Assembly: GCF_003688285.1 (NCBI RefSeq)
Contig: NZ_RCNT01000002.1
Coordinates: forward strand, 62,001 to 126,000
Length of the DNA stretch: 64,000 bases
Reading direction: 5' to 3'
DNA from: Rhodophyticola porphyridii
Lineage (GTDB): Bacteria; Pseudomonadota; Alphaproteobacteria; Rhodobacterales; Rhodobacteraceae
Below the pieces are notes generated by a model. That model saw only the letters and a program-made list of their open reading frames with translations, ran no database searches and was not told the origin of the DNA. Made by a program: the position numbers and the translations under genes. Shown here one piece after another: positions 46,275-55,436 of the stretch. Position 1 is the first letter of the stretch; each line of letters opens with the position of its first letter.

Positions 46275-47699
46275 CTATGCAGCAGATCCGCCCACGGTAA
46301 GCCCGCCGATCAGAAGCGTGGGCTGGCCGACCCCGACTGGCACCCACTGGCCATTCTTGCCGCAATTGCCCATGCCGGGGTCGAGTGCCATGTCGTTTCC
46401 GATGGCACGGATTTGGGTCAGCGCGGTCGCCCCGTCGCCGATCAGCGTGGCCCCTTTCACCGGTGCGCCGATCTTGCCACCTTCGACGCGATAGGCCTCA
46501 GTGCAGCTGAAGACAAATTTGCCGTTGGTGATATCGACCTGGCCACCGCCGAAGCCCACCGCATAGATCCCGTCCTTCACATCGGCGACGATATCGCTCG
46601 GGTCGGCCTGCCCGCCGAGCATGTAGGTGTTGGTCATCCGCGGCATCGGGATATGGGCATAGCTTTCCCGGCGGCCGTTTCCGGTCGGCGCGACGCCCAT
46701 CAGACGCGCATTCTGCCGGTCTTGCATGAAGCCCACCAGAATACCGTCCTCGATCAGGACATTCTTGCCCGACGGTGTTCCCTCGTCATCAACGGTCAGG
46801 CTGCCGCGCCGGTCGGGAATGGTGCCATCGTCCAGAACGGTGACACCGCGTGCGGCCACCTGCCGGCCCATGAGCCCGGCAAAGGCGGATGTCTTCTTGC
46901 GGTTGAAATCGCCCTCCAGCCCGTGGCCCACGGCCTCGTGCAGCAGTATGCCGGGCCAGCCAGGGCCAAGGGCCACATCCATCACGCCCGCGGGGGCGGG
47001 CACCGCCGACAGGTTGACGACCGCGATCCTCAGCGCTTCCCGCGCCGTCGTCTCCCAGTTCGCCCGTTCCAGAAGGCCGGTCAGTCCGACGCGCCCGCCA
47101 CCCCCGGCGGAGCCGGTTTCGCGACGCCCGTTTTCCTCGACGATCACGCTGACATTCAGGCGCACCATGGGGCGGATATCGGCCACGCGGGTGCCTTCGG
47201 GCCGCAGGATCTCCACCTCCTGCAGGCTTGCCCCCATCGACGCGGACACCTGCACCACCCTGGGATCGAGCGCGCGGGCGAAGGCGTCGATCTCCTTCAA
47301 TGTGTCGAGTTTTACCGAAAACTCGGCCCCGCTCATCGGGTCATCGTCAGTGTAGAGCTTACGGTTGGTTCCCTGCGGTCCGTCGGCCAGCGTGCCGCCG
47401 CCATCGCCCACAGCCAGCCGCGCGGTCTCCGACGCGCGCAGCAGCGCGGATTCGGAAATCTCGGTAGAATGGGCATAGCCCGCGACTTCTCCCCTGACGG
47501 CGCGCAGGCCGAAGCCTTCGGATGCGTCATAGCTGGCCGTCTTGACCCGCCCGTCGTCGAAGACCAGCATTTCCGAGCGCCGGCGTTCGAGGAAAAGCTC
47601 TCCGTCATCGGCGCCGTCTGTGGCCGCGCGCAGCACGCGGAGGGCGGCGGTCTCGTCGATCAGGGTGTCAAACGGGCGGAATGCTGTGGTCTGGGTCAT
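46275..47699 (-). CDS. tldD: Metalloprotease TldD
   Basis: A 474-residue PmbA/TldD-family zinc protease subunit. The metal site is LLHEAVGHGLEGD, the HExxxH-type motif of the family. LQEVEILRPEGTRVADIRPM, GNGRRESYAHIPMPRMTNTY and EAYRVEGGKIGAPVKGATLIG are typical of TldD. It works as a TldD-TldE pair; TldE/PmbA is not in this window. AGGAG precedes the ATG. It is first in a likely operon with the unknown membrane protein and dprA and divergent from ctaC. Confidence 0.95.
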   Translation of the reverse strand: MTQTTAFRPFDTLIDETAALRVLRAATDGADDGELFLERRRSEMLVFDDGRVKTASYDASEGFGLRAVRGEVAGYAHSTEISESALLRASETARLAVGDGGGTLADGPQGTNRKLYTDDDPMSGAEFSVKLDTLKEIDAFARALDPRVVQVSASMGASLQEVEILRPEGTRVADIRPMVRLNVSVIVEENGRRETGSAGGGGRVGLTGLLERANWETTAREALRIAVVNLSAVPAPAGVMDVALGPGWPGILLHEAVGHGLEGDFNRKKTSAFAGLMGRQVAARGVTVLDDGTIPDRRGSLTVDDEGTPSGKNVLIEDGILVGFMQDRQNARLMGVAPTGNGRRESYAHIPMPRMTNTYMLGGQADPSDIVADVKDGIYAVGFGGGQVDITNGKFVFSCTEAYRVEGGKIGAPVKGATLIGDGATALTQIRAIGNDMALDPGMGNCGKNGQWVPVGVGQPTLLIGGLTVGGSAA

Positions 47700-47858
47700 G
47701 GAAGCTCCTGTCGGGCGGCAGCCGGAAGATCGTCAAAGTGAGACAATTTTGACCACTCTCTTGTATCCTGAACGTCTATATGGTTCATCCAGCTTGGAAC
47801 GCAACGGAGGGTGGTCTGGCGAAGATCCGGCCAGCCTTCGAAGAACAGGACAATCGGT

Positions 47859-48740
47859 ATGTCACTTCGTATGAAGATGAGCGGCCTCGGGGCCGGATTT
47901 GGCGCAATCCTTCTGGCCGGTGCAGTCAACGCGCAAAGCGTTGGCGAGGGGCTTGAGATCCGCGGGGCCCCCGTGCCGGGCGGGGTGAACTTTCAGCCCC
48001 CCGCGACCAATCTGGCCCGTGACCTGCAGGCGCTGGATACATTCCTGCTGGTGATCATCACGGCGATCGTGCTGTTCGTTGTCGGGCTGCTGGCCTGGGT
48101 CGTGCTGCGCCACAACGCGCGCGCCAACCCGACGCCGGCCACCTTCACCCACAACACCAAGATCGAGATCACCTGGACCGTAGTGCCGCTGATCATCCTG
48201 TTCGTGATCGGGGGCTTTTCGCTGCCGGTCCTGTTCAAGCAGCAGACGATCCCCGAAGCCGATGTCCTGATCAAGGCGACCGGTTACCAGTGGTACTGGG
48301 GCTATGAGTATCCCGAAGAGGGGCTGGCCTTCGAAAGCTTCATGCTGGAGCGGGACGAGCTTGAGGAATATGGCTACAGCCAGCAGGAATATCTGCTGGC
48401 CACCAACACCGCCGTGGTGGTGCCGACCGGCCAGAATGTGGTGATCCAGGTGACCGCGGCCGATGTGATCCATTCCTGGGCGATGCCCGCCTTCGGCGTG
48501 AAGCAGGATGGTGTGCCCGGCCGTCTGGCCGAGCTGTGGTTCGCGGTCGATCCCGGCATGGAAGGCATCTATTTCGGCCAGTGTTCGGAGCTCTGCGGCG
48601 TGAACCACGCCTATATGCCGATCACGGTTTTTGCCGTCACGCCCGAGGAGTACGAGGCCTGGCTTGCGGGCGAGGCGCAGGAATTCGCCTCCACCGGGAC
48701 ACGGGCCCCGCGCTATCTTGAACTGGCCGCGGTCGAGTAA
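47859..48740 (+). CDS. ctaC: Cytochrome c oxidase subunit II
   Basis: A 293-residue aa3-type oxidase subunit that carries the CuA centre accepting electrons from cytochrome c. There is a signal peptide ([20 protein letters not shown]) and then two membrane helices (about 53-76 and 97-119). The CuA site is [12 protein letters not shown] with Cys242, Cys246, His250 and Met253, plus the His in [19 protein letters not shown] is the aromatic electron-entry block. The ATG at 47859 has AGGAC upstream. It starts the cluster ctaC-ctaB-small ORF-ctaG-ctaE-surf1. Confidence 0.97.
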   Translation: MSLRMKMSGLGAGFGAILLAGAVNAQSVGEGLEIRGAPVPGGVNFQPPATNLARDLQALDTFLLVIITAIVLFVVGLLAWVVLRHNARANPTPATFTHNTKIEITWTVVPLIILFVIGGFSLPVLFKQQTIPEADVLIKATGYQWYWGYEYPEEGLAFESFMLERDELEEYGYSQQEYLLATNTAVVVPTGQNVVIQVTAADVIHSWAMPAFGVKQDGVPGRLAELWFAVDPGMEGIYFGQCSELCGVNHAYMPITVFAVTPEEYEAWLAGEAQEFASTGTRAPRYLELAAVE

Positions 48741-48746
48741 CGGTCG

Positions 48747-49688
48747 ATGAGCGACGCCACCGCAAATAGCACGACCAGCGGCCCGGGCGAGGCGCAGTTC
48801 GGCGACTATGTCGCGCTGCTGAAGCCACGGGTGATGTCGCTGGTGGTCTTCACCGCTCTGGTGGGGCTGCTGGTGGCGCCGGTGGCGGTTCCCCCGATGA
48901 TCGGCTTCACCGCGATCCTGTTCATCGCCATCGGGGCGGGGGCCTCGGGTGCGCTGAACATGTGGTACGATGCCGATATCGACGGGGTGATGAAGCGCAC
49001 CGCCAGGCGTCCGGTTCCGTCCGGAAAGGTCGCCCCAGGAGAGGCGCTTGGCCTCGGGATCGCGCTTTCCCCGATGTCGGTGGCCATGCTGGGGCTGGCG
49101 ACGAACTGGTTCGCGGCCGGGCTTCTGGCCTTCACCATCTTCTTCTACGCCGTGATCTACACGATCTGGCTGAAGCGCATGACCCCCCAGAACATCGTGA
49201 TCGGCGGCGCGGCGGGTGCCTTCCCTCCGATGATCGGCTGGGCCGTGGCAACAGGCGGCGTGTCGCTGGAAAGCGCGCTGATGTTCGGGCTGATCTTCAT
49301 GTGGACACCGCCGCATTTCTGGGCGCTGGCACTGTTCATGAAGTCGGACTACCACAAGGCGAAGGTGCCCATGCTGACCGTGACCCACGGCCGCGAGGAA
49401 ACCCGCCGTCAGATCCTGATCTACACGATCCTGCTGGTTCCGGTGGCCATCGGCGCGGCCTTCACGTCCATCGGGGGGCCTCTCTATCTGGCCGTCGCGG
49501 TCGCTCTGAACGCGATCTTCCTCAAAGGGGCGTGGGCTATCTGGCGGCGTGACGAGACGGTGGCCGAGGCCGATGCCTACGCGACAGAGAAGAAGGTCTT
49601 CCGCTTCTCTCTCTATTATCTGTTCCTGCATTTCGGTGCGCTTCTGGCCGAGGCGGCGCTGCGCCCCTATGGCCTTGGAGGCTGGTAA
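48747..49688 (+). CDS. ctaB: Protoheme IX farnesyltransferase (heme O synthase)
   Basis: A 313-residue membrane enzyme of the UbiA family that adds the hydroxyethylfarnesyl group to heme b, giving heme o. About nine membrane helices are predicted. The first Asp-rich motif is NMWYDADIDGVMKRTARRP, and the second region is FMKSDYHKAKVPMLTVTHG. It lies 6 bases after ctaC and is followed immediately by a small ORF. Confidence 0.97.
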   Translation: MSDATANSTTSGPGEAQFGDYVALLKPRVMSLVVFTALVGLLVAPVAVPPMIGFTAILFIAIGAGASGALNMWYDADIDGVMKRTARRPVPSGKVAPGEALGLGIALSPMSVAMLGLATNWFAAGLLAFTIFFYAVIYTIWLKRMTPQNIVIGGAAGAFPPMIGWAVATGGVSLESALMFGLIFMWTPPHFWALALFMKSDYHKAKVPMLTVTHGREETRRQILIYTILLVPVAIGAAFTSIGGPLYLAVAVALNAIFLKGAWAIWRRDETVAEADAYATEKKVFRFSLYYLFLHFGALLAEAALRPYGLGGW

Positions 49689-49689
49689 G

Positions 49690-49884
49690 ATGCCGATCAC
49701 CGAAACCCATGAACTTCACAAACGCCGCTTTGGCCGCAATCTCGGCGTGGCGCTCTGCCTTGTCGGTTTCTGCGCCATCGTTTTCGGACTAACCATCGCG
49801 AAGATCCGTCAGGGCTCGCAGATGGAGGCGTTTGACCACCAGCCGCGCGTGTCGATCACCCCACCTGTGGAGACTGACCAATGA
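49690..49884 (+). CDS. Small single-helix protein of the ctaB-ctaG interval (CoxF-like)
   Basis: A 64-residue protein with one membrane helix (about 19-37, VALCLVGFCAIVFGLTIAKI). It sits exactly where alphaproteobacterial cytochrome oxidase clusters often carry a small CoxF-like membrane protein. The stop shares four bases with the ctaG start (ATGA). A role in oxidase assembly is plausible by position only. Confidence 0.82.
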   Translation: MPITETHELHKRRFGRNLGVALCLVGFCAIVFGLTIAKIRQGSQMEAFDHQPRVSITPPVETDQ

Positions 49885-50444
49885 CGCTCGATCGCAATCA
49901 GAAAACCGTGGCGCAATGCGTGGGCGTCGTTCTGATCATGGGCTCGCTGGCCTGGGCGGCGGTGCCGCTTTACGACTGGTTCTGCCGGGTCACTGGCTAT
50001 GGTGGCACCACAAATGTGTCCGAGACCGAAAGCGATGTCATCCTGGACCGGACGATCCTGGTCAGGTTCGATGCAAGCCTTGCCCGCGACATGCCCTGGG
50101 AATTCCGCCCGATGCAGACCTCGATGGAACTGCGCATCGGCGAAACCGGTCTGGCTTTCTACGAGGCCTACAACCCGACCGATCAGCCGATTGCCGGGAC
50201 TGCCAGCTACAACGTCGCGCCCTTCGATGCGGGGCTCTATTTCTCGAAGATCGAGTGCTTCTGTTTCCAGCAGCAAGTTCTGGAACCCGGCCAGCGCGTC
50301 GAAATGCCGGTCACGTTCTATGTGGACCCGGCGCTCGTTGACGACCCCGAGGCCAATGGCACACCCGCGATCACGTTGTCCTACACGTTTCACGTGACCG
50401 ACATTCCAGAAGATTACGCCGCACTTGCCGGCTCCACAGACTAA
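49881..50444 (+). CDS. ctaG: Cytochrome c oxidase assembly protein CtaG/Cox11
   Basis: A 187-residue copper chaperone that helps insert CuB in subunit I. One N-terminal membrane helix (about 11-30) anchors an immunoglobulin-like periplasmic domain. The copper-binding CFCFQQQ motif (IECFCFQQQVLEPGQ) and the PVTFYVDPAL block are characteristic. It is translationally coupled to the small ORF before it. The ATG at 49881 follows the AGACTGACCA leader. Confidence 0.95.
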   Translation: MTLDRNQKTVAQCVGVVLIMGSLAWAAVPLYDWFCRVTGYGGTTNVSETESDVILDRTILVRFDASLARDMPWEFRPMQTSMELRIGETGLAFYEAYNPTDQPIAGTASYNVAPFDAGLYFSKIECFCFQQQVLEPGQRVEMPVTFYVDPALVDDPEANGTPAITLSYTFHVTDIPEDYAALAGSTD

Positions 50445-50465
50445 GCCAGACGAAGGACCGACATC

Positions 50466-51272
50466 ATGGCCCATGTGAAAAACCACGACTACCACATTCT
50501 GCCACCGTCGATTTACCCGTTTCTGGGCGCCGTCGCCGGCTTTGCGATGTTGACCGGGGCGGTGCTCTGGATGCACGGGTCGGGCCCGTGGCTGTTCCTG
50601 ATCGGGTTCGTGGCGGTTCTCTATGTCATGTTCGGCTGGTGGTCGGATGTGGTGGCCGAAAGCAATGCGGGCGATCACACGCCGGTGGTGCGGCTTGGCC
50701 TGAAATACGGGTTCATCATGTTCGTGATGTCCGAGGTGATGTTCTTCGTCGCCTGGTTCTGGGCGTTTTTCAAACACGCGATCTACCCGATGAACACCTA
50801 CGAGGCCTCCACCTATGTGCCGCCCGAGTTCTATCAGGTCGATGCCTTTCACCTGCCGCTGATCAACACACTCGTCCTTTTGCTGTCGGGCTGCGCGGTC
50901 ACCTGGGCGCACCATGCGCTGGTGCATAACGAAAGCCGCAAGGACGTGGAGCTGGGCCTGATCATCGGCGTGGTTCTGGGGATCGTGTTCACCGGCCTTC
51001 AGGCCTATGAATACTGGTACCTGCTGGATCATCAGGACTGGAGCTTCGGCGGAGACAAGTTCTTCTCCACCTTCTTCATGGCCACCGGCTTCCATGGCGT
51101 GCATGTGATCATCGGCACGATCTTCCTGTTCGTGTGCTATCTGCGCGTGCGGGCGGGGCATTTCACCGCCGAAAAGCATGTCGGGTTCGAAGCGGCGGCA
51201 TGGTACTGGCACTTCGTCGATGTGGTCTGGCTGTTCCTGTTTGCGGCGGTCTATATCTGGGGTATCGGCTGA
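50466..51272 (+). CDS. ctaE: Cytochrome c oxidase subunit III
   Basis: A 268-residue membrane protein with seven predicted helices, subunit III of the aa3 oxidase. Family blocks are [42 protein letters not shown] with the conserved Glu, and [16 protein letters not shown] at the end. It follows ctaG by 21 bases. 186 bases without a gene follow, containing a GC-rich inverted repeat (around 51326-51360), before surf1. Confidence 0.97.
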   Translation: MAHVKNHDYHILPPSIYPFLGAVAGFAMLTGAVLWMHGSGPWLFLIGFVAVLYVMFGWWSDVVAESNAGDHTPVVRLGLKYGFIMFVMSEVMFFVAWFWAFFKHAIYPMNTYEASTYVPPEFYQVDAFHLPLINTLVLLLSGCAVTWAHHALVHNESRKDVELGLIIGVVLGIVFTGLQAYEYWYLLDHQDWSFGGDKFFSTFFMATGFHGVHVIIGTIFLFVCYLRVRAGHFTAEKHVGFEAAAWYWHFVDVVWLFLFAAVYIWGIG

Positions 51273-51458
51273 CCCGTCGCAGCGGCCTCTTGCGGTCCCG
51301 GGTGCGGGATCGCGCCGGTCTCTCCGCTCTGCGGCCGGGGCCCCGATATCGGCCCCGCACCGTTCTTGCCGGAACCGGGCGGGCAGGGCGGACCGATCTT
51401 GATACCTGGCACGGGGGCCTGCCGATTGGGGTGGGCCTTTCCAATTGGAGGGACGCTG

Positions 51459-52130
51459 TTGACACGGATGATCTGGCCCCTGGTCTTCGGGATCTGCGGT
51501 ATGGCTATTCTGGTGTCGCTTGGCGTCTGGCAGATGCAGCGGCTCGCCTGGAAAGAGGGTGTGCTTGCCGATATCGAGACCCGGATCGCCGCGCCGCCTA
51601 TGGCCGTGCCGGCGGCGCCCGATCCGGTCGCGGACCGCTACCTGCCGGTCGAGGCCACGGGAGAGGTCGGCGACGACTTCATCCGGGTTCTGGTCAGCCA
51701 GCGGCGGATCGGGGCGGGGTATCGGGTGATTTCCCCGTTCGAGACGGAGGGGCGCAGGCTGCTTCTGGACCGGGGGTTTGTCCGCGTCGCGGATGCGGTG
51801 CCGGCTGCACCCGCGGGTACGGTCAGGGTGACCGCAAACCTGCATTGGCCCGATGAGGTGACCCGCGCCACGCCAGTACCCGACACGGAGGCCAATATCT
51901 GGTTCGCCCGCGACGTGCCCGCCCTTGCCCGCGCCCTTGGAACCGAGCCGATCCTGCTGGTTGCGCGCGAGATGTCGGAAGACGAAGGCGCCCTGACGCC
52001 CCTTCCGGTGGACACAAGCGGCATTCCCAACGATCACCTCAGCTATGCGATCACCTGGTTTTCGCTGGCGCTGATCTGGATGGGGATGACACTCTATCTT
52101 CTGTGGCGTATCAGGCAGCGGACGATCTGA
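51459..52130 (+). CDS. SURF1-family cytochrome oxidase assembly protein
   Basis: A 223-residue protein with one membrane helix at each end (about 8-26 and 196-218) and a periplasmic domain between, as in Surf1/Shy1. LGVWQMQRLAWKE after the first helix, DRYLPVEATGEV, and NDHLSYAITWFSLALIWMGM are typical. The start is probably TTG at 51459, which has GGAGGGA 6 nt upstream; ATG at 51468 is an alternative. It is followed 10 bases later by thrC. Surf1 helps heme a insertion into subunit I. Confidence 0.88.
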   Translation: MTRMIWPLVFGICGMAILVSLGVWQMQRLAWKEGVLADIETRIAAPPMAVPAAPDPVADRYLPVEATGEVGDDFIRVLVSQRRIGAGYRVISPFETEGRRLLLDRGFVRVADAVPAAPAGTVRVTANLHWPDEVTRATPVPDTEANIWFARDVPALARALGTEPILLVAREMSEDEGALTPLPVDTSGIPNDHLSYAITWFSLALIWMGMTLYLLWRIRQRTI

Positions 52131-52140
52131 AGGCGGACAA

Positions 52141-53529
52141 ATGCAGTATATCTCGACCAGGGGCGCCGCGCCGGCGCTGACATTCGAAGAGGCGATGCTG
52201 ACCGGGCTGGCGCGCGACGGCGGGCTTTACGTGCCCGCCGAGGTGCCGGTGATGGCGACTGCGGATATCGCGGCGCTGGCCGGGCTCAGCTACGAAGATG
52301 TCGCCTATAGGGTGATGCGCCCCTTTATGGGCGACAGCTTCAGCGATGCCGAGATCACCGATTGCATCGCGCGGGCCTATGCCGGGTTCGGCCATGCCGC
52401 CCGCGCCCCGCTGGTGCAGATGCAGCCGAACCATTTCCTGCTGGAACTGTTCCACGGGCCGACGCTGGCCTTCAAGGATTTCGCGATGCAGCTGATCGGG
52501 CAGCTGTTCCAGACCGCGCTCAGCCGGCGCGGCGAGCGGGTGACGATCGTGGGCGCGACCTCAGGCGATACCGGATCCGCTGCGATGGAGGCGTTTCGCG
52601 GGCTTGACGCGGTGGAGGTCTTCATCCTGTACCCCCATGGCCGTGTCTCCGACGTGCAGCGCCGCCAGATGACCACTGTGGCCGAGGCCAATGTTCACGC
52701 GCTCGCCCTTGCAGGCGATTTCGACGATTGTCAGGCGCGCCTGAAGGACATGTTCAACGATTTCGACTTCCGGGACGGGGTGAAGCTGGCCGGTGTGAAC
52801 TCGATCAACTGGGCGCGGGTGCTGGCGCAGGTGGTCTATTACTTCACTGCGGCGGTGTCTCTGGGCGCGCCGCACCGCAAGGTGAGCTTCACCGTTCCCA
52901 CGGGAAATTTCGGCGATATTTTCGCAGGCCATATCGCGCGGCGCATGGGGCTGCCGATTGAAAAGCTGGTGGTGGCGACCAACCAGAACGATATCCTGCA
53001 CCGGGCCCTGTCCTCCGGCGATTACGTGACGCAGGGCGTGACGCCGTCCATCAGCCCGTCGATGGACATTCAGGTGAGTTCCAACTTCGAACGGGCGCTG
53101 TTCGATGCCTATGATCGGGATGGTAATGCGGTGGCGCAGCTGATGGATGAACTGAAATCCGGCGGGGGCTTCCACATCTCGCAGGGCGCGCTTGGCAGGT
53201 TGCGTGATCTTTTCACCTCGGGCCGGGTGTCGGAGGAGGAAACCTCCGCCATGATCGCGCAGGCGAAGCGGGATATGGGCGAACTGCTTTGCCCGCATTC
53301 CGCGGTTGGTGTGAAGGTCGCGCAGCACCATCTGGGTACAACGCCGATGATCACACTCGCCACGGCCCATCCCGCCAAGTTCCCCGATGCGGTGGAGGCC
53401 GCCAGCGGGATCCGCCCGCCGCTGCCAGCGCGCATGGCCGATCTGTTCGAGCGGCCCGAGCGGATGACGCGCGTGGAAAACGACCTTGCGGATCTTCAGG
53501 CGCTGATCCGGGGTGAGGTCATGGCATGA
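52141..53529 (+). CDS. thrC: Threonine synthase
   Basis: A 462-residue PLP enzyme that converts O-phosphohomoserine to threonine. The PLP lysine is Lys112 in TLAFKDFAMQ. The N-terminal MQYISTRGAAPALTFEEAML and the GATSGDTGSAAMEAFRGL block are characteristic of the long (yeast/gammaproteobacterial-like) type. Its end overlaps the start of the M16 peptidase gene by four bases (ATGA). It follows the surf1 gene by 10 bases. Confidence 0.96.
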   Translation: MQYISTRGAAPALTFEEAMLTGLARDGGLYVPAEVPVMATADIAALAGLSYEDVAYRVMRPFMGDSFSDAEITDCIARAYAGFGHAARAPLVQMQPNHFLLELFHGPTLAFKDFAMQLIGQLFQTALSRRGERVTIVGATSGDTGSAAMEAFRGLDAVEVFILYPHGRVSDVQRRQMTTVAEANVHALALAGDFDDCQARLKDMFNDFDFRDGVKLAGVNSINWARVLAQVVYYFTAAVSLGAPHRKVSFTVPTGNFGDIFAGHIARRMGLPIEKLVVATNQNDILHRALSSGDYVTQGVTPSISPSMDIQVSSNFERALFDAYDRDGNAVAQLMDELKSGGGFHISQGALGRLRDLFTSGRVSEEETSAMIAQAKRDMGELLCPHSAVGVKVAQHHLGTTPMITLATAHPAKFPDAVEAASGIRPPLPARMADLFERPERMTRVENDLADLQALIRGEVMA

Positions 53530-54788
53530 GCGTGGCGCTGCACACTTTGCCCAACGGCCTGCGTATCGTGACCGAACACATGCCGGGCCTTCAGTCCGCC
53601 GCGCTCGGCCTCTGGGTCAATGTCGGCGGGCGGCATGAGCGGGTCGAGCAGAACGGCATCGCCCACTTTCTGGAACACATGGCCTTCAAGGGCACCGCAA
53701 GGCGCAACGCGCAGCAGATCGCCGAAGAGATCGAGGATGTAGGCGGCTATATCAACGCCTACACCTCCCGCGAGGTGACCGCCTATTATGCGCGGGTTCT
53801 GAAGGATGACGTGCCGCTGGCGCTCGACCTGATCGCCGATATCGTGCTCAATCCGGCTTTCGACCCGCGAGAGATCGAGGTCGAGCGCAGCGTGATCCTG
53901 CAGGAGATCGGCCAGGCCGCCGATACGCCCGACGACATCATCTTCGACTGGTTGCAGGAGGTCGCCTATCCGGCACAGGCGCTTGGGCGTACCATTCTCG
54001 GCCCCGCCGAACGGGTGCGCGGCTTCAGCCATACGGATCTGACCGGGTTCGTGGCCGAGCATTACGGACCGGGACAGTTGATCCTCTCGGCGGCGGGCGC
54101 GGTGGATCACGACGAGATCCTGCGCCTTGCGGAGGCCGCGTTCGGCCATCTGCCGCCATGCGGGCAATCGCGGCCGGAACCGGGCCAGTTCGCAGGTGGC
54201 GAACGCCGGGAGATAAAACCGCTGGAACAGGCGCATTTCACCCTTGCGCTGGAGGCGCCGGGATATCGCTCCGACGATATCTATACTGCGCAGATCTATG
54301 CGACCGCACTGGGCGGGGGCATGTCTTCGCGCCTGTTTCAGGAAATTCGCGAGAAGCGCGGGCTTTGCTACACGATCTATGCGCAGGTCGGCAGCTATGA
54401 CGACACCGGCATGATGACGATCTATGCCGGCACCGGCGCGGATGACCTGCCCGAGCTTGCCCGGCTGACCATGGACGAGATCAAGCGCGCCGCCGGTGAC
54501 ATGAGCCAGGCGGAGCTGGACCGCGCCCGCGCCCAGATGAAGGCCGGCATGCTGATGGGGCTGGAAAGCCCCTCTGCCCGCGCCGAGCGTCTGGCACGGC
54601 TGGTGGCGATCTGGGACCGGGTGCCGCCGCTGGAGGAAACCATCGCCCGGATCGATGCGGTCGATCTGTCCGGTCTGCGCGACTTCGGAGCCGGGCTTGC
54701 CGGCGCCGAGCGGGCCGCGATGGCGCTTTACGGGCCAGTGGCAAAAGCCCCCGATCTCATCAGATTGACGGAGCGTCTGGCTGCCTGA
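53526..54788 (+). CDS. M16-family zinc peptidase (processing-peptidase-like)
   Basis: A 420-residue protein of the pitrilysin/M16 family. The inverted zinc motif is HFLEHMAFKG, with His47, Glu50 and His51, and the more distal Glu lies in the EIEDVGGYINAYTSRE helix. LGGGMSSRLFQEIREKRGLCYTI is the matching loop of the second half. Length and pattern fit the alphaproteobacterial single-subunit relatives of mitochondrial processing peptidase. It is coupled to thrC (ATGA) and to the GNAT gene after it (TGATG). Physiological substrates are not known. Confidence 0.93.
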   Translation: MSVALHTLPNGLRIVTEHMPGLQSAALGLWVNVGGRHERVEQNGIAHFLEHMAFKGTARRNAQQIAEEIEDVGGYINAYTSREVTAYYARVLKDDVPLALDLIADIVLNPAFDPREIEVERSVILQEIGQAADTPDDIIFDWLQEVAYPAQALGRTILGPAERVRGFSHTDLTGFVAEHYGPGQLILSAAGAVDHDEILRLAEAAFGHLPPCGQSRPEPGQFAGGERREIKPLEQAHFTLALEAPGYRSDDIYTAQIYATALGGGMSSRLFQEIREKRGLCYTIYAQVGSYDDTGMMTIYAGTGADDLPELARLTMDEIKRAAGDMSQAELDRARAQMKAGMLMGLESPSARAERLARLVAIWDRVPPLEETIARIDAVDLSGLRDFGAGLAGAERAAMALYGPVAKAPDLIRLTERLAA

Positions 54789-55372
54789 TGCTCGCCCGTA
54801 GACGCAGACCGAAGATCGAGACGGAGCGGATGACGCTGCGATTGCCGCAGCATTCCGACTTCCGCTCCTGGACGTCTCTCAGGAAAGGCTCGGCGGAGTT
54901 CCTGCAACCCTGGGAGCCGTCCTGGGCCGGGGATCACCTGACGCGGAAGAGCTTCACCAACCGCGTCTACTGGGCGCAGCGGGCGATGGGGCAGGGCTCG
55001 GCCATGCCGCTTTTCATGATCCGCAGATCCGACGATGTGCTGGTAGGCGCGATCACGCTGGACAATATCCGCCGCGGGCCGGCACAGGCGGGCACACTCG
55101 GCTACTGGATCGGGCAGGCCCATGCCCGGCAGGGCTATATGCGCGAAGCGATCCTTGCAGTTGTTCACCACGCCTTTCGCTCGCTGGATCTGAGCCGGGT
55201 GGAGGCCGCCTGCCTGCCCGAGAACGTGGCCTCCCGCGGGGTGCTGGAACGCTCCGGCTTCAAATACGAGGGCGTGGCGCAAAGCTATCTGCAGATCAAC
55301 GGGCGCTGGCGGAACCACGTGCTTTACGCCAATCTGCGCAGCGACCGACGCGGGCGCACCGACGTCGGCTAG
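54788..55372 (+). CDS. RimJ-like GNAT acetyltransferase
   Basis: A 194-residue N-terminal acetyltransferase-like protein. Motifs are IETERMTLRLPQHSDF at the N-terminus, LGYWIGQAHARQGYMREAIL, and LPENVASRGVLERSGFKYEG. This is the standard RimJ/RimL pattern, so a ribosomal or other protein N-terminus is a possible target. It starts in the stop of the M16 gene (TGATG). The three genes thrC-M16-GNAT are probably one transcript; this arrangement occurs in other Rhodobacteraceae. Confidence 0.88.
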   Translation: MLARRRRPKIETERMTLRLPQHSDFRSWTSLRKGSAEFLQPWEPSWAGDHLTRKSFTNRVYWAQRAMGQGSAMPLFMIRRSDDVLVGAITLDNIRRGPAQAGTLGYWIGQAHARQGYMREAILAVVHHAFRSLDLSRVEAACLPENVASRGVLERSGFKYEGVAQSYLQINGRWRNHVLYANLRSDRRGRTDVG

Positions 55373-55436
55373 CGCCGTCCCTAGCGGGTCCATGCGGCGG
55401 GTCCCCCCGATGCGCCTTGCCGAACAGGAGTGGCTG

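Noticed and set aside
49809-52037. 742-residue minus-strand open frame opposite the ctaG-ctaE-surf1 genes, and a 612-residue frame opposite ctaC-ctaB
   Set aside because: Both are shadows of clearly conserved genes on the plus strand, rich in His/Arg/Gly without domains.
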